Shown piece by piece: positions 1-5,187 of a stretch of 5,187 nt of DNA. Positions within the stretch are counted from its first letter, which is position 1; every line of letters begins with the position of its first letter. The notes beneath the pieces were generated by a model. The model was not told the origin of the DNA, made no database searches, and worked only from the letters and a program-made list of their open reading frames with translations. This stretch comes from Chitinophagaceae bacterium (GTDB lineage: Bacteria > Bacteroidota > Bacteroidia > Chitinophagales > Chitinophagaceae), in the NCBI GenBank assembly GCA_023251335.1, contig JAHEZA010000227.1, positions 1 to 5,187 on the forward strand. The letters are read 5' to 3'. Made by a program: the position numbers and the translations under genes.

Positions 1-2
1 GC

Positions 3-776
3 AATTCTATACAAATAGGATTCGGTTTTCAACGCACATGGATTTTAGACCAACAAGGTTCCCCTTTAAAATATCAGACCAAAGAAAAAGTGCTAAGCCT
101 GGGATATCAACACTTCAATGAAAATTCAGCTCTTGACATTCAATTAAATGGCGCATTGGGCGACTTCTTCCCTGCTGGTTTTTTCAATCGTCAGTTGTAT
201 GATCCCGGTTTTAATCCTGATGGCTCACATAAAACGGATTCCAGCTTAATGAATGGTAAAATATACAGTGGAAGAATAAAGCTTGGATACCTGAGATCGG
301 TAAGCAATGGCTATAGTGTAATTGATAAAAAAGATTTGTACAGTAAAAATTATGTCGGGGCTTCGCTCAACAACCAATTGTTTTATACAGATAATTTTAC
401 CCGTACAGGCTGGATAAATAGCAGTTCTTTGAATGGGGAATTTTACCATCGTTCCAATTTCAATGAAAGAAACCGGTTTGAAATAAAAATTTCTATTCCG
501 TTGTTCGCACGTGTAACAAGATTGCCTTATCATAATTCTATTAGTTCGTCTACCGGTGACAGTAATGTAAAGACTTTCTTTAAAGAAGGCAGCCGCTTTG
601 CCTGGATCGGTAATTTTCAAAACGTGCAGATTGACGCGGGCTACGAGTATATGGTGAATAAAAATGTCGGAGTAGGTATGCATTATTTTGGTCAATGGCT
701 ACATTACGAAAAAGAAAAGCCTATCAATCTTTTCCAGAATCAACTCGCCCTTAAAGCATCATTGAACTATCAATAA
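3..776 (+). CDS. C-terminal part of a probable outer-membrane beta-barrel protein (5' end outside window)
   Basis: The reading frame is open from the first complete codon at position 3 to the TAA at 774-776, giving 257 visible residues. The GTG at 90 is an internal valine codon, not a start, because the frame continues upstream with similar composition. I do not recognise a named family. What can be seen is a run of about eight to ten amphipathic beta-strands with alternating hydrophobic residues, rich in Gly, Asn, Tyr and Phe, separated by polar loops. Examples are the strands around KIYSGRIKLGYL, NRFEIKISIPLFARV, VGVGMHYFGQWLHYE and the final LALKASLNYQ. Ending on a strand with an aromatic residue almost at the C-terminus is typical of outer-membrane barrels. 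No cysteine is present in the visible part. An S41 peptidase lipoprotein follows 25 bases downstream on the same strand, which suggests cotranscription. The substrate is unknown; a periplasmic or surface beta-rich protein is the main alternative. Confidence 0.7.
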   Translation, partial: NSIQIGFGFQRTWILDQQGSPLKYQTKEKVLSLGYQHFNENSALDIQLNGALGDFFPAGFFNRQLYDPGFNPDGSHKTDSSLMNGKIYSGRIKLGYLRSVSNGYSVIDKKDLYSKNYVGASLNNQLFYTDNFTRTGWINSSSLNGEFYHRSNFNERNRFEIKISIPLFARVTRLPYHNSISSSTGDSNVKTFFKEGSRFAWIGNFQNVQIDAGYEYMVNKNVGVGMHYFGQWLHYEKEKPINLFQNQLALKASLNYQ

Positions 777-801
777 GCAATCTTAAAATAAATTTATAAT
801 C

Positions 802-1824
802 ATGAAATCAATCATTATTTACAGTGTGCTAATTCTTATCCTTGCTTCCTGTCAGAAAGCATTGACTGGCTCCGCAACACCTAATACACCCGAAAATAAT
901 TTCGAATCCATGTGGAAGGGTTACGATGATTTGTATGGTATGTTCGCCGTGCGGGATATTAACTGGGATTCTATTCATGATGAATTGCGGCCCCGGATAA
1001 ATCAGCGTACAAGCAATCAACAGTTATACACTGTGCTCTCAGAAATGATCACGCCATTAAATGACATACATGTTTTTTTACAGCCAACAAGTGATGGACT
1101 TCCACGATATGAAAGCAATGAATTTTACAGAACACATACCGCGCAACAGGATTTTTCAATAGAGGTGATTAAACAAAATTATTTGCCCGGATTAATTACC
1201 ATCGATGATAATTTTCATTATGGCATTTTACCAGGGAATATTGGTTATATACATTTTAGCGCTTTTGGGATGCCCGTCGATTTTTATAAAATGCAGATGG
1301 AGAAAGTGATGAAAACTTTAAAAGATACGAAAGGTATTATTATTGACATTCGTAATAATGGAGGCGGTGATGATATTGTTAGCCGATATATTGCCGGATT
1401 GTTTGTGACCGAAAAGAAATTGTATATGACCACTAAAAAGAAGAACGGCCCTTTACATGAGGAATTTACAACACCCGAATATTGGTATGCAGATAAACAG
1501 GGAAGTTTTCAATATACAAAACCGGTTGAATTGCTTACCACGCGATGGAGCGCAAGCGCTGCTGAAACTTTTACGTGGGCCATGAATACGCAAAAACAGG
1601 TAACACAAATTGGCGATACCACGTCTGGTGGCTTCAGTGATGTGATAGCACGTGAACTGCCCAATGGCTGGTTATATTTTGTGAGTGTTGGCGATTTCAG
1701 GAATGCGGATGGCAAAAGCGAAGAAGGTAAAGGCATTGCACCGGATATTTATATCGTCAATACAAAAGAAGATATTGATAGCGGAAAAGACAAAGTGCTT
1801 GAATTTGCGATGAGCAGATTTTGA
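802..1824 (+). CDS. S41-family (tail-specific/IRBP-like) serine peptidase, predicted lipoprotein
   Basis: The 340-residue protein starts with a lipoprotein signal: a hydrophobic stretch ending in the lipobox L14-A15-S16-C17, so it should be anchored by C17 to a periplasm-facing or outer membrane. Residues about 34-95 resemble the helical N-terminal segment of Bacteroidota S41 peptidases. The core follows: IDIRNNGGG at 181-189, the conserved strand-turn of the family; SASAAE at 250-255, with S252 aligning to the catalytic Ser of Tsp/CtpA; GDTTSGG at 271-277; and GIAPD at 311-315. In Ctp-type enzymes a Lys lies 25 residues after the Ser; here that position is G277. This points to the tricorn/IRBP-like branch, which uses a His instead; H90 in NDIHVF is the candidate, with E307 or E308 as a possible acidic partner. 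I see no clear PDZ domain. The expected role is endoproteolysis of envelope proteins, substrate unknown. The ATG at 802 places the signal peptide correctly. Confidence 0.9.
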   Translation: MKSIIIYSVLILILASCQKALTGSATPNTPENNFESMWKGYDDLYGMFAVRDINWDSIHDELRPRINQRTSNQQLYTVLSEMITPLNDIHVFLQPTSDGLPRYESNEFYRTHTAQQDFSIEVIKQNYLPGLITIDDNFHYGILPGNIGYIHFSAFGMPVDFYKMQMEKVMKTLKDTKGIIIDIRNNGGGDDIVSRYIAGLFVTEKKLYMTTKKKNGPLHEEFTTPEYWYADKQGSFQYTKPVELLTTRWSASAAETFTWAMNTQKQVTQIGDTTSGGFSDVIARELPNGWLYFVSVGDFRNADGKSEEGKGIAPDIYIVNTKEDIDSGKDKVLEFAMSRF

Positions 1825-1844
1825 ATTCGGTTTGTTAATAATTT

Positions 1845-1880
1845 GCGCAGCAGGAACAAATCGCGACCTGTCTGTGCCGA
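1845..1880. repeat. Imperfect palindrome in the convergent spacer, possibly a decayed intergenic repeat
   Basis: The left arm GCGCAGCAGG (1845-1854) is complementary to CCTGtCTGtGC (1867-1877) apart from two single-base bulges, with a loop that includes the self-complementary TCGCGA (1861-1866). It lies 20 bases after the stop of the peptidase gene and ends about 140 bases before the stop of the opposing hydrolase gene. The stem is G+C-rich in an AT-rich spacer. No T-run follows on either strand, so a simple Rho-independent terminator is unlikely. It may be a decayed member of a dispersed repeat family, or a structure that stabilises mRNA 3' ends. Confidence 0.35.
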
Positions 1881-1974
1881 TGGTGATAGAAATTTGTAAA
1901 GACACGAATTGAGTAGCAGATGCGATTAAAGATAAAAATAGGAATTTGATTTATTTGTTTGTTCACTGTATTTA

Positions 1975-1992
1975 AAACCTGCCTGACGGTTT
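1975..1992. terminator. Weak hairpin between convergent genes, possible terminator of the hydrolase gene
   Basis: AAACC at 1975-1979 pairs perfectly with GGTTT at 1988-1992 around an 8-base loop. It lies 26 bases past the stop codon of the minus-strand hydrolase. In the minus-strand transcript the 3' arm runs into GGTTTTAAAT, so only a short U tract follows. The stem is short and contains just two G-C pairs, so termination here is tentative. By position it could serve either of the two converging genes. Confidence 0.3.
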
Positions 1993-2018
1993 GGAAATCC
2001 TGATAGTGTTACAGAAAA

Positions 2019-3827
2019 TCAATTCATCATTACCGGCATATCAATATAACTGTCAGAATAAATTTTCTGCTCTGCTTTTATATAATCATTGTCTTTGGCT
2101 TCATAAATATTAGGAACATATTTTTGAGGATTGCGATCAATAAGTGGAAACCAGGTGCTTTGTACCTGTATCATTATTTGGTGGCCTTTTAAAAATACAT
2201 GATTGATATCGTGCAGATCTATTACAAATTCTTCACGTTTACCTGGCTTAAGAGGTGAAGGATTAGAAAAGCTTTTTCTAAACCTGCCGCGAAAAACTTC
2301 CATTGCTACCGGCAATTGGTAACCACTCATGCTCAAACTTTCTTTATCAAACGCGGGATATACATCAATCAGTTTCACCACCCAATCCGCATCAGTTCCG
2401 GAAGTGCTGGCAAATAAATGCGCCATAATTTTTCCCGTAACAGTAATATCCTGAGTCAATGAATCAGAAGTAAAACTAACTACATCGGGCCGTGAATAAA
2501 CAAAGCGCTGATCCTCTACCTGCCAGGGCCTCCAACGGCTACCAGGGCCATAAGTTGCTTCTATTGGCTGCGTGCGATAAGGCACGGGGTGAGCAGGATC
2601 GCTGGTATATGAAACAAACCCTGTTGACGAAGGTTTGTCAAAACTGCATTTATGATCGGCACCCGCATATAATTTTTTTACCTGTGCTTCTTTTGGAGGC
2701 CAGGTGTTATAGGTCTTCCAAACATTCGATCCGGTCTGAAAGCAAGTTGCTTCGGCAATTTTTTCATTACCAGTTCCTTTTAACCAATAGTCGAACCATC
2801 TTTTTTGCAGATCACGAAAATCAGCACTTGTGTTTTTTACAAAAGAAATTTTGCCAAGGCTGTCTCCTTTTCCTCTTGCCCAGCCCCCATGGTTCCACGG
2901 GCCAAGGACAATATAATTTCTGTTGAAACTATCTTTCTTTTCCATGTGATCATACATCGATTGCGGGCCATTAATATCTTCCTGGTCAAAATATCCACCC
3001 ACATGAAGCATGGGAATTTCCGGATGGGAAATATAATTAAGCGGAGAGTTTTTTTGCCAGTAAGCATCATAATTTGGATGCTGAACAAAAGAATTCCAGG
3101 TAGGAATTTTTCCATGAAAATATTTTTCATTCACATTCTTAAGCGAGCCCAGTTTTAAATACCAATCGTAAAGATCATATTGGGGAAAAGGAAAATGAGA
3201 ATTAGTAGTTTTATCAATTTCTACGCGGTAGCTGTATTCCATTCCATAGCTTAGGCGAAAAGCGCCGTTGTGATGAAAATCATCGCCCAGGAAGAGATCT
3301 CCCATACATGCCTGTTCTGACGCGGCTTTCAACGATGGATGTGGATCAATAGCGCCAACCAGTGCGAGCCAGCCCGGATAGGAAATGCCAAGAATTCCTG
3401 CTTTGTTATTATTATTCGAAACATTTTTTACCAGCCAATCCACAGCATCCCAGGTATCAGTACTTTCATCAATAGTTCCTTTTTGTTCCAGATGAGTTAT
3501 GGGTTGATGAATCTGCATAGTTCCTTCACTTTTATATTTTCCCCTGATATCCTGGAACACAAATATGTAGCCTTCTTTTGCCATGTCAGCGTAATATGGA
3601 ACTTTTAAAATATCAAAACCATCACTTACCGACGCGCCATAAGGAGTGCGCTGTATCAATATAGGCAGCGGTTCCGTGTGTTCCTTAGGCGTGAATATCA
3701 CCGTATTTAACCGCACGCCATCACGCATAGGGATCATTACTTCCTGCATACTATAACCTGTAATAGTTTGGGCAAAAATGGAAGTGAAAGCAATGATTAA
3801 AAAGGAAAGAAGCGCTATTTTTTTCAT
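2019..3827 (-). CDS. Secreted CocE/NonD-family hydrolase, alpha-amino-acid ester hydrolase-like
   Basis: This 602-residue protein starts with a Sec signal peptide (MKK, a hydrophobic core to about residue 18, likely cleavage after A19 leaving Q20), so it should act in the periplasm or outside the cell. It is an alpha/beta hydrolase of the CocE/X-Pro dipeptidyl-peptidase (S15) superfamily. S149 in GISYPG is the nucleophile, D281 in GYFDQED the acid and H313 in GPWNHGG the base; Y150 and Y63 (RTPYG) are oxyanion-hole candidates. From about residue 345 to the end it matches the beta-rich PepX_C jelly-roll domain. D183 (GDDFHHNGAF), E283 and D284 match in spacing the carboxylate cluster that binds the substrate alpha-amino group in alpha-amino-acid ester hydrolases. 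Such enzymes hydrolyse, and in acyl transfer make, amides and esters of alpha-amino acids, including beta-lactam side chains; the natural substrate is unclear. Related glutaryl-7-ACA acylase-type or dipeptidase-like activity remains possible. The gene stands alone and converges on the peptidase gene. Confidence 0.92.
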   Translation of the reverse strand: MKKIALLSFLIIAFTSIFAQTITGYSMQEVMIPMRDGVRLNTVIFTPKEHTEPLPILIQRTPYGASVSDGFDILKVPYYADMAKEGYIFVFQDIRGKYKSEGTMQIHQPITHLEQKGTIDESTDTWDAVDWLVKNVSNNNNKAGILGISYPGWLALVGAIDPHPSLKAASEQACMGDLFLGDDFHHNGAFRLSYGMEYSYRVEIDKTTNSHFPFPQYDLYDWYLKLGSLKNVNEKYFHGKIPTWNSFVQHPNYDAYWQKNSPLNYISHPEIPMLHVGGYFDQEDINGPQSMYDHMEKKDSFNRNYIVLGPWNHGGWARGKGDSLGKISFVKNTSADFRDLQKRWFDYWLKGTGNEKIAEATCFQTGSNVWKTYNTWPPKEAQVKKLYAGADHKCSFDKPSSTGFVSYTSDPAHPVPYRTQPIEATYGPGSRWRPWQVEDQRFVYSRPDVVSFTSDSLTQDITVTGKIMAHLFASTSGTDADWVVKLIDVYPAFDKESLSMSGYQLPVAMEVFRGRFRKSFSNPSPLKPGKREEFVIDLHDINHVFLKGHQIMIQVQSTWFPLIDRNPQKYVPNIYEAKDNDYIKAEQKIYSDSYIDMPVMMN

Positions 3828-3975
3828 GTATTTATTTTTATTTTTTTACTTGTTTTCTGAAAAATATTTCCGGTTAACCTGAACATTTAGATTGGTAGAT
3901 TTATGATAGATAAAAATAAAGTTGAAAATAAAAGTAACGCTTTACAGAGAAAAAATGACAAATAAATCACTGCTT

Positions 3976-3994
3976 CTGTTGGCGTCGTCAACAG
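3976..3994. repeat. Perfect inverted repeat CTGTTG-N7-CAACAG, possible operator
   Basis: CTGTTG (3976-3981) is exactly complementary to CAACAG (3989-3994). The stem can be extended inward by a G-T and a C-G pair, leaving a three-base loop. It lies about 150 bases upstream of the hydrolase start and 16 bases downstream (minus-strand sense) of the candidate -7 box. It would therefore fall near the transcription start or in the 5' leader. A dimeric-regulator site or an RNA hairpin would both fit; chance is not excluded. Confidence 0.3.
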
Positions 3995-4009
3995 CAACAA
4001 AATTTAATA

Positions 4010-4037
4010 CAAATGTATCTGCTCTGCATGCGACAAA
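4010..4037 (-). promoter_or_regulatory. Candidate Bacteroidota-type promoter for the hydrolase gene
   Basis: On the minus strand, TACATTTG (4017 down to 4010) matches the Bacteroidota -7 consensus TAnnTTTG exactly. TTTG (4037 down to 4034) lies 16 bases upstream as a possible -33 element; this spacing is a little short for the phylum. Transcription would begin near 4003 and leave a leader of about 175 bases before the ATG at 3827. A competing weaker candidate is TACTTTTA (3936 down to 3929), one mismatch, with TTTG at 3962-3959 and a 22-base spacer. AT-richness makes near matches common here. Confidence 0.35.
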
Positions 4038-4125
4038 AAAAAACGACAAGAACTTTTTAGGGATTTTTTTATATTAAAAGTCTCAATCGTTTGACGAGGA
4101 CGTAAGCAACAGCAGGCAGGCTCCC

Positions 4126-4141
4126 GCATTTCGAAAAATGC
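4126..4141. repeat. Perfect six-base-pair hairpin GCATTT-CGAA-AAATGC
   Basis: GCATTT (4126-4131) and AAATGC (4136-4141) are perfectly complementary around the four-base loop CGAA. It sits in the G+C-richer part of the spacer, directly after the CAGGCAGG stretch. Neither strand has a following T-run, so it is not a standard terminator. It may be part of a small structured element together with the bases before it, or a chance palindrome. Confidence 0.25.
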
Positions 4142-4293
4142 ATTAATCCATGGCGAGCACTAGGAAGAAATATTCCGTCAGCAATCAATAAGAAGTTATT
4201 TTACAGAAACCGGGCAAGGACTTGTTTTAAAAATTATCTTTATGGTGATCAATCCTAAAACAGTTTTGAAATGTTGCAAACTGAAGTTTAAAA

Positions 4294-4752
4294 ATGGGTA
4301 GAGCACATACAAAAGAACTTATAAAATTTCTCAAACCTTTTGACAAAGAAGTAACAGAAGTAGTTATGTGGCTTCGGGATCTTGCATGGGATTTTTGTCC
4401 GAAGGCAAACGAATTAATTTATGACAATTATAATGCTGTTTCTTTAGGATGGTCGCATACAGATAAAGTGGGACATAACATTTGTTCCGTTGTGATCTAC
4501 AGGGCGAATCAAAATGTTCATTTTGGTTTTTATTGGGGCAATGAACTTTCAGACCCCGAACATATTCTTTTAGGAGAGGGCAAACAGTATCGCTACATCC
4601 TCGTGCGCGACAAGAAACAATTTCCAAAGACATATATGAAGCAGCTTGTAAACGAGTCGTACGCCAATTCTCTTTCTAAGATTAAAGACCAAAAACAAAT
4701 CAAACACGGCCACACTATTATCAAATCAGTATCAGAAAAAAAGCGGAACTAG
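4294..4752 (+). CDS. DUF1801 domain protein (YdhG-like)
   Basis: The 152-residue protein matches the DUF1801 pattern: an N-terminal helix pair containing VVMWLRDLAWDFCPKANELI (24-43), a middle beta-rich part with VVIYRANQNVHFGFYWG (66-82), and the hallmark ELSDPEHILLGEGKQYRYI (84-102), which corresponds to the family's LxDPxxLLxGxGKxxR signature. Residues beyond about 125 form a Lys-rich polar tail that lies outside the usual domain. There is no signal peptide or membrane segment, so it should be cytoplasmic. The biochemical function of DUF1801 is not established; the fold is related to the iron-chaperone frataxin-like proteins by annotation only. The start is fixed: an in-frame TGA lies at 4282-4284 and this ATG is the first start after it. 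No Shine-Dalgarno site is visible, only an A-rich stretch. CAgtTTTG at 4261-4268, one mismatch from the -7 consensus, is a weak promoter candidate. It appears to be its own unit. Confidence 0.88.
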   Translation: MGRAHTKELIKFLKPFDKEVTEVVMWLRDLAWDFCPKANELIYDNYNAVSLGWSHTDKVGHNICSVVIYRANQNVHFGFYWGNELSDPEHILLGEGKQYRYILVRDKKQFPKTYMKQLVNESYANSLSKIKDQKQIKHGHTIIKSVSEKKRN

Positions 4753-4879
4753 TTATGATGATGACCCATTACTACTAAAGAATCCACTATCGCATGTCGG
4801 GGGAAATTTCTCAGAAACCAAAACATTAATACCGGCCAATATATAAAAGAATTAAATTTATCATCTAAAATATTTTACA
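4753..4879. other. Short spacer before the methyltransferase gene
   Basis: These 127 bases between two plus-strand genes contain no gene and no clear terminator. TAaaTTTA at 4853-4860 is one base from the Bacteroidota -7 box but has no TTTG or TTG at the expected distance upstream. Whether the methyltransferase is transcribed separately or by readthrough from the DUF1801 gene cannot be told from the sequence. Confidence 0.4.
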
Positions 4880-5187
4880 GTGGAACAACAACTTCAGGAA
4901 ATAAGCGAAAGGCAAAAAGCATCGTGGAATCAATTTTCCCCCGGATGGAAAAAGTGGGATGCAGATATCCTTGACTTCATGAAACCTATCGCCGACAAAA
5001 TGATTGATCTGCTAAAACCCAAACGGGCAGAGACAATTCTGGAAATCGCGGGAGGAACCGGTGAGCCTGGTTTGAGCATCGCTTCTATGCTTAACGGCGG
5101 AAAAGTTATTATCACCGATCTGGCAGAAGGCATGCTTGATGTAGCGCGTGAAAAAGTCTCAAAAAATGGAATCACTAATGTAGAATT
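4880..5187 (+). CDS. Class I SAM-dependent methyltransferase, N-terminal part (3' end outside window)
   Basis: The frame runs from GTG at 4880 through the right edge, 102 complete codons. Residues 53-68 hold motif I, the SAM-binding glycine loop, with E55-I-A-G-G-T-G-E-P-G64; the first acidic residue is Glu where many relatives have Asp, and the usual Cys is Gly. VIITDLAEGMLDVAREKV (76-93) is motif II, with D80 in the place that binds the SAM ribose. The preceding segment KASWNQFSPGWKKWD (13-27) is typical of UbiE/MenG-like small-molecule methyltransferases. The methyl acceptor cannot be told; the part that would decide it is outside the window. GTG is chosen because an in-frame TAA lies at 4853-4855, no ATG occurs between it and 4979, and starting at 4979 would remove the conserved Trp-rich N-terminus. 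No signal peptide is present, so it is probably cytoplasmic. Confidence 0.88.
   Translation, partial: MEQQLQEISERQKASWNQFSPGWKKWDADILDFMKPIADKMIDLLKPKRAETILEIAGGTGEPGLSIASMLNGGKVIITDLAEGMLDVAREKVSKNGITNVE

Larger units (their letters stand above)
3828..4293. other. 466-base intergenic region between divergent genes
   Basis: This is the divergent spacer between the minus-strand hydrolase and the plus-strand DUF1801 gene. The 200 bases next to the hydrolase are strongly AT-rich with many A and T runs. The middle, about 4084-4160, is clearly richer in G+C and contains CAGGCAGG and a perfect hairpin. I found no open frame longer than a few dozen codons with protein-like features, no tRNA and no recognised riboswitch. 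It probably holds the promoters of both genes; the length leaves room for a regulatory RNA, a decayed gene or a dispersed repeat. Confidence 0.6.

Noticed and set aside
246..695. 149-codon minus-strand open frame inside the first gene
   Set aside because: It is antisense to a frame with clear alternating beta-strand pattern and has irregular Cys/Ile-rich composition typical of shadow frames.
789..796. TAaaTTTA resembling a -7 box just before the peptidase gene
   Set aside because: It would put the transcription start at or after the ATG at 802, and it has a mismatch in the key last base; chance match in AT-rich DNA.
2492..3158. Open frames on the plus strand opposite the hydrolase gene
   Set aside because: They lie wholly inside a gene with a full active-site signature, and their translations have no domain-like pattern.
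4051..4070. T-rich stretch that might be a terminator
   Set aside because: No stem precedes it on the plus strand and no plus-strand gene ends upstream of it.
1978..4120. CCTGCCTG (1978-1985) and CAGGCAGG (4113-4120) as an inverted pair flanking the hydrolase gene
   Set aside because: The match is only eight bases, does not extend, and there is no transposase or target duplication, so a mobile element is not supported.
4069..4143. 24-codon minus-strand frame in the large spacer
   Set aside because: It is too short, has no ribosome-binding context, and its start codon lies partly in the hairpin arm; no evidence that it is translated.
4930..5175. Minus-strand open frame opposite the methyltransferase
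   Set aside because: The plus-strand frame carries methyltransferase motifs I and II over the same bases; the antisense translation has no recognisable feature.

Overview
The window looks like a piece of a Bacteroidota chromosome, probably close to Chitinophagaceae or Sphingobacteriia. The evidence is AT-rich spacers, starts without clear Shine-Dalgarno sites, a perfect TAnnTTTG-type -7 box, a Bacteroidota-style lipoprotein signal, a secreted protein whose mature form probably starts with Gln, and an S41 peptidase of a type common in that phylum. The assignment is an inference from these traits; there is no marker gene here.

Layout. Positions 3-776 (+) hold the C-terminal 257 residues of a beta-strand-rich protein, probably an outer-membrane barrel, cut by the left edge. 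It is followed after 25 bases by an S41-family peptidase lipoprotein at 802-1824 (+), probably in the same transcript. A 194-base convergent spacer (1825-2018) contains a decayed palindromic element and a weak hairpin that could be a terminator. On the minus strand, 2019-3827 encodes a 602-residue secreted CocE/NonD hydrolase. Its active-site pattern is that of an alpha-amino-acid ester hydrolase: the Ser-Asp-His triad and the three-residue carboxylate cluster are all present at near-identical spacing.

The 466-base spacer 3828-4293 has no convincing gene. It carries a candidate promoter for the hydrolase, two short perfect hairpins and a stretch richer in G+C than its surroundings. On the plus strand then come a DUF1801 protein (4294-4752) and, after 127 bases, a class I SAM-dependent methyltransferase that begins at a GTG (4880) and runs off the right edge.

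How the genes fit together. The barrel and the S41 lipoprotein are plausibly cotranscribed and both destined for the cell envelope. The hydrolase is also exported, with its own promoter and opposite orientation. DUF1801 and the methyltransferase look cytoplasmic and show no clear link to the rest. I see no CRISPR array, no RNA gene, no transposase, and nothing that amounts to a new multi-gene system. The most informative observation is the intact amino-acid-ester-hydrolase signature.
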